Of a DNA stretch of 64,000 bases, positions 16,028-24,856 are shown piece after piece (position 1 is the first letter of the stretch; each line of letters starts with the position of its first letter). The translations under genes were made by a program, and so were the position numbers. The notes under the pieces were generated by a model. It did no database searches. It was not told where the DNA came from and saw only the letters and a list, made by a program, of their open reading frames with translations. This DNA is from Streptomyces sp. NBC_00670 (GTDB taxonomy: Bacteria; Actinomycetota; Actinomycetes; Streptomycetales; Streptomycetaceae): positions 3,792,501 to 3,856,500 of the forward strand of contig NZ_CP109017.1 of assembly GCF_036226765.1 (NCBI RefSeq), given 5' to 3'.

Positions 16028-17644
16028 CTACGCCGTCGGCTTCTCTTCCAGGCGGGGGAAGAGGACCGCGCCCTTGGTGACCGTCGCGCCGGCGGGGAGG
16101 CGGCCCCAGTGGGAGGCCTCCTGGACGTGCTGGTCGGCGAGGGGGCCCAGGTGCGGTTCCGCGCCGAGGGAGTCCCAGAGCTTCTGGCTCGTTTCGGGCA
16201 TGATCGGGTTCAGGAGGACCGCCATCGCGCGGAGGGACTCCGCGGCCGTATAGAGGATCGTGGCCAGGCGGGCCTTGCCCTCCGGCGACGTGTCCTTCGC
16301 GACCTTCCACGGTTCCTGTTCCGTGAGGTAGCCGTTGACCTGCTTGACGAAGTCGAAGATGGCCAGGATGCCGCCCTGGAAGTTCAGATCCTCGCCGATC
16401 GCGCGGTCCGCCGTCTCGACCGCCTTCGTCAGGCCGGCGTGGACCGCCGCCTCCGCCTCGCCGTCCGCCGCCGACTCCGGCAGTTCGCCGCCGAAGTACT
16501 TGCCGACCATCGCCGCCACGCGGGACGCCAGGTTGCCGTAGTCGTTCGCCAGCTCGCTGGTGTAGCGGGCGGAGAAGTCCTCCCACGAGAAACTGCCGTC
16601 CTGCCCGAACGCGATCGCGCGCAGGAAGTACCACCGGTACGCGTCCACGCCGAAGTGCGTGGTCAGGTCCTGCGGCTTGATGCCGGTCAGGTTCGACTTC
16701 GACATCTTCTCGCCGCCGACCATCAGCCAGCCGTTCGCCGCGACCTTCCCCGGCAGCGGCAGGCCCTGCGCCATCAGCATCGCCGGCCAGATCACCGCGT
16801 GGAACCGCAGGATGTCCTTGCCGACCAGGTGCACGTCGGCCGGGAACGTCTCCTCGAACTTCTGCTCGTTCTCGTTGTAGCCGACCGCCGTCGCGTAGTT
16901 CAGCAGCGCGTCGACCCACACGTAGATCACGTGCTTCTCGTCCCAGGGGATCGGGATGCCCCAGTCGAACGTCGAACGGGAGATGGAGAGGTCCTGGAGG
17001 CCCTGGCGGACGAAGTTCACGACCTCGTTGCGCGCCGACTCCGGCTGGACGAAGCCGGGGTTCGCCTCGTAGTACGCGAGGAGCTTGTCGGTGTACTCGC
17101 TCAGCTTGAAGAAGTAGTTCTCCTCGCTGAGGATCTCCACCGGCTTCTTGTGGATCGGGCACAGCTTCTGGCCCGCGAACTCGCCCTCGCCGTCGAGCAG
17201 TTCACCCGGGAGCTTGTACTCCTCGCAGCCCACGCAGTACGGGCCCTCGTAGCCGCCCTTGTAGATCTCGCCCTTGTCGTACAGGTCCTGCACGAACTCC
17301 TGGACGCGGTCGGTGTGCCGCTTCTGCGTGGTGCGGATGAAGTCGTCGTTCGCGATGTCCAGGTGCTCCCACAGGGGTTCCCAGGACTCCGTGACGAGCT
17401 TGTCGGCCCAGGCCTGCGGGGTGACCCCGTTCGCCTCGGCCGTGCGCATGATCTTCTGACCGTGCTCGTCCGTGCCGGTGAGGTACCACACCTTCTCGCC
17501 GCGCTGACGGTGCCAGCGGGTGAGCACGTCGCCTGCGACGGTCGTGTAGGCGTGGCCCAGGTGAGGAGCGTCGTTGACGTAGTAGATGGGGGTCGAGACG
17601 TAGTACGCCTTCGCCCCCTGCTTCTCGGATCCAGTGGCCGCCAT
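16028..17644 (-). CDS. metG: Methionyl-tRNA synthetase
   Basis: The 538-residue class I synthetase has the HIGH-type motif HLGH (28-31) and the KMSKS loop at about 313-317 (GGEKMSKSNLTG). A zinc-knuckle region (YCVGCEEYKLPGELL and LCPIHKK) lies in the connective peptide. The anticodon-binding helical domain follows, including the conserved WKVAKD and LNPIMPETSQKLW. It lacks the C-terminal dimerisation domain found in longer MetRS forms, as is usual for actinobacteria. It charges initiator and elongator tRNA-Met. Together with aspS it marks resident core DNA on both sides of the accessory genes between them. Confidence 0.97.
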   Translation of the reverse strand: MAATGSEKQGAKAYYVSTPIYYVNDAPHLGHAYTTVAGDVLTRWHRQRGEKVWYLTGTDEHGQKIMRTAEANGVTPQAWADKLVTESWEPLWEHLDIANDDFIRTTQKRHTDRVQEFVQDLYDKGEIYKGGYEGPYCVGCEEYKLPGELLDGEGEFAGQKLCPIHKKPVEILSEENYFFKLSEYTDKLLAYYEANPGFVQPESARNEVVNFVRQGLQDLSISRSTFDWGIPIPWDEKHVIYVWVDALLNYATAVGYNENEQKFEETFPADVHLVGKDILRFHAVIWPAMLMAQGLPLPGKVAANGWLMVGGEKMSKSNLTGIKPQDLTTHFGVDAYRWYFLRAIAFGQDGSFSWEDFSARYTSELANDYGNLASRVAAMVGKYFGGELPESAADGEAEAAVHAGLTKAVETADRAIGEDLNFQGGILAIFDFVKQVNGYLTEQEPWKVAKDTSPEGKARLATILYTAAESLRAMAVLLNPIMPETSQKLWDSLGAEPHLGPLADQHVQEASHWGRLPAGATVTKGAVLFPRLEEKPTA

Positions 17645-17740
17645 GGTCGAAATCCTACTGGTCCGGAGATGGTGGCTTCACATGCGTTTCGGGGCGGGCG
17701 CAGCCGGGTATGGCGTGGGCCGCCGCCCGCCCCGGGACGC

Positions 17741-19033
17741 CTACGGGCGCCAGGTCGCCAGTACGCCCTCGTAGAGCTCCTTGTCGGTGAGCTCCCGGGG
17801 GGTGGGGCCCGCGTGGAAGAAGGACGTGTTCTCCGTCTTCAGCTTGCGGAGGTAGTCGAACGCCTTGTTCTCGTGCTCGCCGAACGCCACGAAGGAGAAG
17901 AAGACCTCGGGGTGGTTGGCCGCCGCGTCCGTGAGGGCCTGCGTGGCGGGGGTCTTCGCGTCGGGGGCGCCGTCCGTCTGGAAGATCACCAGGGCGGGGG
18001 TGCCGGCGGGCTCCTCGGCGTGCCGGGCGAGGACCGCCTCGACGGCGGCGTGGTAGCTCGTACGGCCCATGCGGCCGAGGCCCGCGTGCAGCTCGTCGAT
18101 CTTGTTCTCGTGTGCGGCGAGGGTCAGCTCGCCGGTGCCGTCCAGCTCCGTGGAGAAGAACGTGACGTGGACGGTGGCCTCGGGGTCCAGGTGGGCGGCG
18201 AGGGCGAGGGTCTGCTCGCCGAGGGCCTGGGCGGAGCCGTCCTTGTAGTACGGGCGCATGGAGGCGGAGCGGTCCAGGACGAGGTGGACCTTGGCGCGGG
18301 TGCCGGTGAGGTCGTGGCGGCGGAGGGCGTTGCCTGCGGCCTTGTAGGCGGTGCTGAGGGCGGGGGCGGTGGTGCGGATGCGCGACGCGGGCGTCGCCGG
18401 GTTCCTTTTTGCGGCCTCGGCTTCGCCTTCGGCCTCGTTTGTTTTCCCGCCCGCACCACCCGTGGCGGTCTCGTCGTCGGGTGCGGGTGGCCCCTGTGGG
18501 GGTTCCTCGTCATTGGCGGCCGCGGGTTCGGGTTCGGGGGTGGGGGCGGGGGCGGTTGTGGGTTCGGGCTCGGGGGCCGGTTCCAGCTCCGGTTCGAGGG
18601 CCTCGGCCGCCTTCGGCTCCTCCGCCGCCACCGGCTCCGGCTCCTCCGCCGCCACCGGCTCCGGCTCCTCCGTCACCACCGGCTCCGGCTTCGGTTCCGG
18701 TGCCGGCTCCGTCTCGTCCGCCGGCCTTGTCGGCTTGGGGACCGTGACGTTGTCGAACGCCGCCGACACCAGGTCGTGTTCGTCGCGGCTCTCGCCGCTC
18801 TCCTGGCGGGGGTCCGGCACGTGCGCCGTGGGCTTCGGCGCCGGCGTCGGTTCCGCCGCCGGGGACGGAACCTTCGGCGCGGGTGCCGGGGCCGGCTCCT
18901 CGGGGGCCGCCACCGGTGCCGTCTCCTGCGCGGGGAGCCGCTCCGGCTCCGCCGTCACCACGCTCTCCGTTCCGTCCTTGCGCCCCTTGCGTGAGCGGCC
19001 GAACGCATTCCGCAGAAGAGTGAGAAGTCCCAT
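17741..19033 (-). CDS. vWA-domain protein with a long acidic Pro/Glu/Ala linker
   Basis: Translation most likely starts at the ATG at 19033 (MGLLTLLRNAFGRSRKGRKDG), with AAGGG eight bases upstream, giving 430 residues. Residues about 30-230 are low-complexity and rich in Pro, Glu and Ala, with short repeats such as EEPEPVAA. The C-terminal 200 residues form a von Willebrand A domain of the TerF type, with the MIDAS motif VLDRSASM (about residues 251-258), TDGAPD and FAFGEH-like segments. Such proteins are usually linked to tellurium-resistance or stress-sensing complexes. It is cytoplasmic and lies 96 bases upstream of metG on the same strand. Confidence 0.85.
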   Translation of the reverse strand: MGLLTLLRNAFGRSRKGRKDGTESVVTAEPERLPAQETAPVAAPEEPAPAPAPKVPSPAAEPTPAPKPTAHVPDPRQESGESRDEHDLVSAAFDNVTVPKPTRPADETEPAPEPKPEPVVTEEPEPVAAEEPEPVAAEEPKAAEALEPELEPAPEPEPTTAPAPTPEPEPAAANDEEPPQGPPAPDDETATGGAGGKTNEAEGEAEAAKRNPATPASRIRTTAPALSTAYKAAGNALRRHDLTGTRAKVHLVLDRSASMRPYYKDGSAQALGEQTLALAAHLDPEATVHVTFFSTELDGTGELTLAAHENKIDELHAGLGRMGRTSYHAAVEAVLARHAEEPAGTPALVIFQTDGAPDAKTPATQALTDAAANHPEVFFSFVAFGEHENKAFDYLRKLKTENTSFFHAGPTPRELTDKELYEGVLATWRP

Positions 19034-19178
19034 CAGCGCAACCCTTCGCATGAGGTGAAGCCCGTCAATCCCTGGCCAGGACGGACACGTAAGGTTAGCG
19101 GTCACGGCTGGTGATCTTCGGCAGGGTACGACCACCGCCGTAGCCCGCTGCCCCGGAACGCCGTACGGCTGCCCGTCC

Positions 19179-19230
19179 GTTCATTCCATCGCCGTACGGC
19201 CACCACGCGTTCACCGGCCGTTCGGGCGAG
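19179..19230 (+). promoter_or_regulatory. Candidate PHO box upstream of the phosphatase gene
   Basis: Two adjacent 11-base units, GTTCACCGGCC (19209-19219) and GTTCGGGCGAG (19220-19230), resemble the direct-repeat units bound by Streptomyces PhoP. A further GTTCATTCCAT lies at 19179-19189. They precede a PhoX-type phosphatase gene, a logical phosphate-starvation target. The downstream unit is degenerate, so this remains a candidate. Confidence 0.4.
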
Positions 19231-19300
19231 GGTCCCGCTCCCGCACACGCACCGCCCCTAACGTCACGCCGACACCAAGGGAAAATATGGGGAGTGCAAC

Positions 19301-21373
19301 GTGCCCAAGCTGCTGCCGCTCATCGGCTCGCATCCCGGCGGACGGTCCGCCCTGACCTGTCGGTTCCGCTGTGGTGACGCCTGCTTCCACGAGGTGCCCA
19401 ACACCAGCGACAACGAGTACGTGGGCGACGTCATCGCCGGTGCCGTGCGCCGGCGCGCGCTGCTGCGCGGGGCCGCCGTCACCGCCGTGGTCGCCGCGAC
19501 GGGGGCCGTCGGCGTCACCGCCGGTGGCTCCGGGGCGAGCGCCACCCCGGCTGCTCACGGCGGCCAGGGTGCCGCCGGGAAGGGCGGCCGCCGCGCCGCC
19601 CGCGGGCTGCGCTTCGACGCCGTCGCGCCGAACACCGCCGACGCGGTCACCATCCCCGACGGCTACCGGCAGAACGTCGTCATCCGTTGGGGAGAACCGA
19701 TTCTGCGCGGGGCGCCCGCCTTCGACCCGGAGCACCAGACCGCCAAGGCGCAGGCCGGGCAGTTCGGTTACAACAACGATTTCCTGGCTCTCCTCCCGCT
19801 TCCCGGTGAGCACGGCCGGCAGCTGCTCGTCGCCAACCACGAGTACACGGACGAGATCCTGATGTTCCGGGGGTACGACGCCGAGAACCCGACCCGGCAG
19901 CAGGTCGAGGTCGCCTGGGCCGCGCACGGGCTGTCCGCCGTCGTGGTGGAGGGGGACCGGCGGACCGGGCGGCTCGTCGCCGTGCCCCGGCACCACCTCA
20001 ACCGGCGCGTCACCGCCACCACCGAGTTCCGCCTCACCGGTCCCGCCGCCGGCTCGGACCTGCTGAAGACCTCCGCCGACCGCACCGGCCGCAAGGTGCT
20101 CGGCACCCTCAACAACTGCTCCGGCGGCACCACCCCGTGGGGCACCACGCTGCACGGCGAGGAGAACTTCAACCAGTACTTCGCGAACGGCTCCCGCGCC
20201 ACGGACACCCGGTACGGGATCGGCACCGGCGCCACCGAGCGCAAGTGGGAGCGGTTCGACAAGCGGTTCGACCTCGCCCAGGAGCCCAACGAGGTCCACC
20301 GCTTCGGCTACGTCGTCGAGTTCGACCCGTACGACCCCGACTCCACGCCCCGCAAGCACACCGCGCTCGGCCGCTTCAAGCACGAGGCGGCCACCGTGCG
20401 GATGACCGACGACGGCCGGCCCGTCGTCTACACCGGCGACGACGAACGGTTCGACTACTTCTACAAGTTCGTCGGCAGCAAGCGGATGCGCAAGGGCAAC
20501 AGCCGCGCCGCCCGCGAGCACAACCTCACCCTCCTCGACGAGGGCACCCTCTACGTCGCCCGCCTGACCGGCGACTCGCCCGCGAGCGACATCGACGGCA
20601 CCGGGAAGCTGCCCGCCGACGGCGAGTTCGACGGCGGCGGCGAGTGGATCCCGCTGGCCACCGCCACCGCCAAGGGCGCCGTCTCGCACGTCGACGGCAT
20701 GACGGCCGAGGAGGTCTTCGTCTTCACGCGCCTGGCCGGTGACAAGGCGGGCGCCACCAAGATGGACCGCCCCGAGGACATCGAGCCCTCCCCGCGCACC
20801 GGCAAGGTGTACGTGGCGCTCACCAACAACACCAACCGCGGCAAGAGCGGGTACGCCGCCGCCGACGAGCCCAACCCGCGCAACGCCAACAAGCACGGGC
20901 ACGTCCTGGAGCTCACCGAGCGCCGCAACCGCGCGGACGCCACCACGTTCGGCTGGTCGCTGTTCCTGGTCGCGGGCGACCCGGAGGACTCCTCCACCTA
21001 CTTCGCGGGCTTCCCCAAGGACCGGGTCAGCCCGATCTCCTGCCCGGACAACGTCGCCTTCGACCCGCACGGCAACCTGTGGATCTCCACCGACGGCAAC
21101 CAGCTCGGCTCCCACGACGGCCTGTTCGGCGTCGCGGTGCAGGGCGACCGGCGCGGGGAGCTGAAGCAGTTCCTGACCGTGCCGACCGGCGCCGAGACCT
21201 GCGGCCCGCTGGTGCAGGACCGCCGGGTCCTGGTGGCCGTGCAGCACCCGGGAGAGGTCGACGGGGCGACGGTGGACCGGCCCGCCAGCACCTGGCCCGA
21301 CGGCCCCGGCCGCATCGTCCGCCCGGCGGTCGTCGCGGTGTGGCGCGCGGACGGGGAGGACGTCGGCGTCTGA
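19301..21373 (+). CDS. phoX: PhoX-family alkaline phosphatase, Tat-exported
   Basis: A GTG start with GGGGAG six bases upstream gives 690 residues. The N-terminus carries a twin-arginine export signal starting RRRALLRGAAVTAVVAATG near residue 50, preceded by about 48 cytoplasmic residues with the FRCGDACF cysteines typical of this family in Streptomyces. The mature enzyme shows DUF839/PhoX features: NHEYTDE, GTLNNCSGGTTPWGTTLHGEENFNQYF, RFGYVVEFDPYD, KHEAATV, and the closing SPISCPDNVAFDPHGNLWISTDG plus ETCGPL. PhoX enzymes are extracytoplasmic phosphomonoesterases that use calcium and iron. The preceding DNA carries a possible PHO box. It converges on a membrane-protein gene across a strong terminator. 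Confidence 0.88.
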   Translation: MPKLLPLIGSHPGGRSALTCRFRCGDACFHEVPNTSDNEYVGDVIAGAVRRRALLRGAAVTAVVAATGAVGVTAGGSGASATPAAHGGQGAAGKGGRRAARGLRFDAVAPNTADAVTIPDGYRQNVVIRWGEPILRGAPAFDPEHQTAKAQAGQFGYNNDFLALLPLPGEHGRQLLVANHEYTDEILMFRGYDAENPTRQQVEVAWAAHGLSAVVVEGDRRTGRLVAVPRHHLNRRVTATTEFRLTGPAAGSDLLKTSADRTGRKVLGTLNNCSGGTTPWGTTLHGEENFNQYFANGSRATDTRYGIGTGATERKWERFDKRFDLAQEPNEVHRFGYVVEFDPYDPDSTPRKHTALGRFKHEAATVRMTDDGRPVVYTGDDERFDYFYKFVGSKRMRKGNSRAAREHNLTLLDEGTLYVARLTGDSPASDIDGTGKLPADGEFDGGGEWIPLATATAKGAVSHVDGMTAEEVFVFTRLAGDKAGATKMDRPEDIEPSPRTGKVYVALTNNTNRGKSGYAAADEPNPRNANKHGHVLELTERRNRADATTFGWSLFLVAGDPEDSSTYFAGFPKDRVSPISCPDNVAFDPHGNLWISTDGNQLGSHDGLFGVAVQGDRRGELKQFLTVPTGAETCGPLVQDRRVLVAVQHPGEVDGATVDRPASTWPDGPGRIVRPAVVAVWRADGEDVGV

Positions 21374-21392
21374 GCTCCGGCAAGCCGGGGGA

Positions 21393-21432
21393 GGGCGGGG
21401 GCGCGGCCTGGTGGACGGCCGCGCCCCCGCCC
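21393..21432. terminator. Bidirectional terminator after the phosphatase gene
   Basis: A perfect 16-base stem (GGGCGGGGGCGCGGCC with its complement) closes an eight-base loop, midway between two converging genes. It is very stable and can serve both strands. Confidence 0.88.
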
Positions 21433-21441
21433 GGGTCCGCG

Positions 21442-21888
21442 CTACCGGGGCGAGGTGGGCGTCGTCCGGTCCTTGCCGGTGGCGGCCCGGTCCGAGGTGG
21501 CCAGGGACCAGATCACGAAGCCGCCCAGGGCGATGGAGATGAGCGCCCAGACGGGGGCGTACGGCAGGAAGAGGAACCACTCGATCATGTAGAGGGCCGC
21601 CAGCGCGATGCCGAGCGCGCGGCCCCATGCGGCGCCGGAGAGCACCGCCCAGCCGGCCAGCGCCAGCAGCGCGCCGATGATCAGGTGGATCCAGCCCCAG
21701 CCGGTGAGACTGAACTTGTACACGTAGTCGCCGACGTGCGCGTACACGTCGTTCGTGGCGATCCCGGCGATGCCGTTGAGCACGCCGAGGATGCCGGTGA
21801 CCATCATCAGCACGCCGGCGAAGACCGTGCCGCCGGTCGCCCAGGCGGAGCGGCGCTGATGCGGGGTGGAAGAGGTGTACTGGACCAT
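21442..21888 (-). CDS. Four-helix membrane protein (DUF7144-like)
   Basis: The 148-residue protein has four predicted membrane helices at about 18-43, 60-85, 90-108 and 112-132, with short polar ends. The conserved pattern GWGWIHLIIGALLALAGWAVLSGAAWGRALGI is typical of a small actinobacterial membrane-protein family of unknown function. I see no catalytic or transport motif. It is transcribed toward the phosphatase gene and ends at the shared terminator. Confidence 0.8.
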   Translation of the reverse strand: MVQYTSSTPHQRRSAWATGGTVFAGVLMMVTGILGVLNGIAGIATNDVYAHVGDYVYKFSLTGWGWIHLIIGALLALAGWAVLSGAAWGRALGIALAALYMIEWFLFLPYAPVWALISIALGGFVIWSLATSDRAATGKDRTTPTSPR

Positions 21889-22060
21889 GGGGCCTCGTCT
21901 CCTGGGCTTCTCCTCGGCCGGTCGGCCCTCGGCGTCCGCTCGGCCGACCAGGTGGGTGCCTTCACCGGCAGCTTCACCCGGAAGGGGGACGGATGCGCGG
22001 GGGGCTGGGCCGAACGGGTGACGGTATTCGTACCTGCGTGCGAAGAGGTCGGCCCGTGGC

Positions 22061-22900
22061 CTACTCGACGAGGGCCCCGGTGCCCAGCGCCACCGCGAGG
22101 CGTTCGGCGTCCCGCGTGCCGGGCTCGGCGGTGTAGACGGTGATGCGCAGATCGTCGAGGGCGTCCAGGAGCGTGTCGCAGTCGAGCGTCATCCGGCCGG
22201 CCGCGGGATGTTCCACGAGTTTGCGCCGGGAGGGGCCCGGCAGGGGCGGCGGGACGTCGGCGTCCCACAGCTCGGTGAAGCGCGGGGCGGCCTCGGCGAG
22301 CGCGCCGACGAGCCGTCGCAGCGCCCGGTCGCCCGGGTAGCGCAGCGCGGTCAGCCGCAGGTCGGCGACGAGCCGCGCCTCGTGCTCGGCCTGCTCCCGC
22401 GCGGTGTGCACGACACGGCCGGCCGGTCCGGCGAGGTTGCGCCAGACGGCGTTGCGCTCGAGGCCGCGCCAGGCGGACGTGGCGCCCATCAGCGCGTCGT
22501 ACGGGCCGTTGGCGAGGAGCAGGTTCCAGCTGGCGTCGTGGACGGCGACCGGGGTGTGCGCCAGCCGGTCCAGCAGCCGGCGCACGCTCGGCGCGAGCCG
22601 GGAGGGGACGACCTCGGGGCCGGGGACGGTGTGTCCGGCCAGCCGGTACAGCAGCTCCCGTTCCGGTTCGGACAGGCGCAGCGCCCGCGCGAGCGCCTCC
22701 ACCACCTGGGCGGAGGGCGCGGTCGCCCGGCCCTGTTCGAGCCGGGTCAGATAGTCGGCCGAGACCCCGGCGAGCGCGGCGAGTTCCTCGCGGCGGAGCC
22801 CGGGAGCGCGTCGGCGCCGGCCGACGGGGACGCCCGCGCTCTCCGGCGTGACGCGTTCGCGCCAGCGGCGTACCGTCCGGCCGAACTCCCACGTCTCCAT
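22061..22900 (-). CDS. XRE-family regulator with MmyB-type ligand-binding domain
   Basis: I start at the ATG at 22900 (METWEFGRTVRRWRERVTPE) because family members begin just before this motif; upstream codons would read through the divergent promoter. The product has 279 residues. An N-terminal helix-turn-helix (GLRREELAALAGVSADYLTRLEQGRA, about 34-59) is followed by an MmyB-like domain (about 100-270) that in this family binds a small hydrophobic ligand. Such regulators commonly repress a divergently transcribed oxidoreductase gene, here the short-chain dehydrogenase. The intervening DNA carries a matching inverted repeat. Confidence 0.88.
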   Translation of the reverse strand: METWEFGRTVRRWRERVTPESAGVPVGRRRRAPGLRREELAALAGVSADYLTRLEQGRATAPSAQVVEALARALRLSEPERELLYRLAGHTVPGPEVVPSRLAPSVRRLLDRLAHTPVAVHDASWNLLLANGPYDALMGATSAWRGLERNAVWRNLAGPAGRVVHTAREQAEHEARLVADLRLTALRYPGDRALRRLVGALAEAAPRFTELWDADVPPPLPGPSRRKLVEHPAAGRMTLDCDTLLDALDDLRITVYTAEPGTRDAERLAVALGTGALVE

Positions 22901-22928
22901 GGCCCCAGTGTGCGCCGGAGCGCCGCCG

Positions 22929-22968
22929 TTGTCCCGCCCTTGTCCTGGCCCTGGCATACCCAGGACAA
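22929..22968. promoter_or_regulatory. Operator-like inverted repeat between the regulator and dehydrogenase genes
   Basis: A perfect 9-base inverted repeat, TTGTCCTGG (22940-22948) and CCAGGACAA (22960-22968), lies in the divergent intergenic space. A further TTGTCC occurs at 22929-22934, eleven bases before the left arm. The position about 45 bases before the dehydrogenase start suits repression by the adjacent XRE regulator. Confidence 0.7.
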
Positions 22969-23013
22969 CGGGACGGCTGGCTGAGCACCGCCCGTTCGCG
23001 GAGGGTCGGACCC

Positions 23014-23970
23014 ATGACCACCACCGAATCCGGCATCGGCGCCGGCACCGTCCTGCTCACCGGAGCGACCCGGGGCCTGGGCCGGTCCGCCGTCCTCGCC
23101 ATGGCCGGCCGCCCGGCGGCCGACCGCCCCGACCTGCTGCTGGTGGGCCGCGTCGGCGCGGACCTCACCCGGGTCGCCGACGAGGCGCGTGCCCTCGGGG
23201 CGCGGGTCCACGGGATCGGCTGCGACCTGGCCCGGCTCTCCGACGTGCGCGCCGCCGCGGCGGACGCCCGCGCCCTGCTCGACGCCGGGGCGGTACGGCC
23301 GCTGCGCGCGCTCGTCGCCAACGCCGGGACCATGTCGGCCGACGTCCGCACCGCGACCGCCGACGGCCACGAGCTGACGTTCGCCGTCAACTACCTGGCC
23401 CACGCCCTGCTCATCGGCGAGCTGCTCGGCTCGCTCGCCGCGCCCGCCCGCGTCGTCCTGCTCGGCTCGAACGTCTACAGCGCCAACCTCTACCGCAAGC
23501 TGATGGGCGTACCCGAGGCGAAGTGGCGCGACCCCCTCGAACTCGCCCGGCCCGCGACCGGCGACAAGAACCCCGGCTTCACCGCGTCCGGCACCGCCTA
23601 CGCCGACGCCAAGCTCGCGCTCCTGTACTACGCCCACGAGCTCCAGCGCCGTGCCGCGACCGGCGTCAACGTGCTGGTGTTCGAGCCGGGATGGATGCCC
23701 GGCAGCGCGCTGAGCCGGGGCGCGCCCGCCGTCTTCCAGGCGATGGGGCGCGGACTGGGCCGGCTGCCCGGGGTGTCGACCCCGGAGGGCTCCGGCCCGA
23801 AGCTGGCCTCGGTCGTGCTCGACGACCGGTGGGCCGGGCTGCGGGACGGCGCGTTCGTGCTGAAGGACAGGGTGACGGAGGTGCGTCCCGTCGCCCACGA
23901 CCGGGAGCGGGAGCGGCGGTTGTGGGAGGCGACGGAACAACTCCTCGCGGAGGTGAGTCCGTTGAGCTGA
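23014..23970 (+). CDS. Short-chain dehydrogenase/reductase, protochlorophyllide-reductase-like
   Basis: The 318-residue NAD(P)-dependent oxidoreductase has the cofactor motif TGATRGLG (16-23), the NAG motif (ANAGTMSAD) and the catalytic Y196 and K200 (SGTAYADAKLALLYYAHEL). The length and the long C-terminal region resemble light-dependent protochlorophyllide reductase relatives found in many non-photosynthetic actinobacteria. It is probably controlled by the divergent MmyB-type regulator. The substrate is unknown. It converges on the hydrolase gene with only four bases between stops. Confidence 0.9.
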   Translation: MTTTESGIGAGTVLLTGATRGLGRSAVLAMAGRPAADRPDLLLVGRVGADLTRVADEARALGARVHGIGCDLARLSDVRAAAADARALLDAGAVRPLRALVANAGTMSADVRTATADGHELTFAVNYLAHALLIGELLGSLAAPARVVLLGSNVYSANLYRKLMGVPEAKWRDPLELARPATGDKNPGFTASGTAYADAKLALLYYAHELQRRAATGVNVLVFEPGWMPGSALSRGAPAVFQAMGRGLGRLPGVSTPEGSGPKLASVVLDDRWAGLRDGAFVLKDRVTEVRPVAHDRERERRLWEATEQLLAEVSPLS

Positions 23971-23974
23971 TGCG

Positions 23975-24763
23975 TCAGGCGTCCAGCGTCGCCAGGAACC
24001 GCTCCAGGGCCGCGTTGAAGGCCCTCGGGCGTTCCAGGTTGGGCAGGTGGGCGGCGCCCTCGATCACTTCCAGGGTCGAGGAGGGGAGGGCGGCGTGCAT
24101 GGCCTCGGCGTCCGGGACGGGCGTGAACTCGTCGTCCGTGCCGACCACGACGAGGGCCGGCACGGGGAGGCGGGTGAGCAGATCGCGGTAGTCGGGGCGC
24201 AGGGCCCGGCCGCGCAGGGCCGCCGCGGCGCCCCTCGGGTCGGTCGCCGTCATCATGCGGTGGACGTGCGCGGCGACCTCGGGGTCCGCGTACGGCGCGA
24301 CCATCTTGTACAGCACCTCGTCGGCGTACCCGCCCATGCCCTCGCGCAGCAGACGGTCGGCCATGGCGTTGCGGGCCTCGCGGCCGGCGTCGGTCTCGGC
24401 GGTGGGGGAGGTGTCGGCGAGGACGAGGCCGGCGATGCGGTCGGGGAAGCGGGCGCAGCACTCCATGACGATCTGGCCGCCCATGGACAGGCCCCCGAGC
24501 ACGCAGCGTTCGACGCCGAGGTCGTCCAGGAGGGCGGCGATGTCGTCGGCGAAGACGGACAGGGGGGTGACGGCGTCGGTGCCGTCCGGCACGGGGGAGG
24601 CGCCGTAGCCGCGCAGGTCGGGGGCGATCACCCGGCGGCCGGCGGAGAAGGCGGCGAGCTGGGGCGCCCACATGCTCTGGTCGAAGGGGTGGCCGTGGAC
24701 CAGGACCAGGGGGAGGGCACCGGTGGGGTTCCCGGTGTCCTCGCAGGCGAGGAAGGGGGGCAT
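23975..24763 (-). CDS. Alpha/beta hydrolase with serine nucleophile
   Basis: The 262-residue protein has the oxyanion motif HGHPFDQSMW (23-32), nucleophile elbow GLSMGG with S93, acid D210 or D211 (VVVGTDDEFTPV) and base H239 (GAAHLPNLERP). This is the 3-oxoadipate enol-lactonase/BioH-like branch of the fold. No signal peptide is present, so it acts in the cytoplasm. The natural ester or lactone substrate cannot be told from sequence. Confidence 0.88.
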   Translation of the reverse strand: MPPFLACEDTGNPTGALPLVLVHGHPFDQSMWAPQLAAFSAGRRVIAPDLRGYGASPVPDGTDAVTPLSVFADDIAALLDDLGVERCVLGGLSMGGQIVMECCARFPDRIAGLVLADTSPTAETDAGREARNAMADRLLREGMGGYADEVLYKMVAPYADPEVAAHVHRMMTATDPRGAAAALRGRALRPDYRDLLTRLPVPALVVVGTDDEFTPVPDAEAMHAALPSSTLEVIEGAAHLPNLERPRAFNAALERFLATLDA

Positions 24764-24856
24764 GGGGCGACCCTAGGGTCGGGATCGGGGCCGGGGCAAC
24801 GGAGATCCGCCCGGACGCGGGCGGCTCGCGCGGCGCTCGTGCGGGTGCGCGTCGGG

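Noticed and set aside
15866..18994. 1042-codon plus-strand frame covering metG and the vWA gene
   Set aside because: It is the antisense shadow of metG, whose HIGH and KMSKS motifs are unmistakable.
19211..21628. 805-codon minus-strand frame over the PhoX gene
   Set aside because: Antisense to a gene with a Tat signal and PhoX motifs; it also reads through the strong terminator at 21393-21432.
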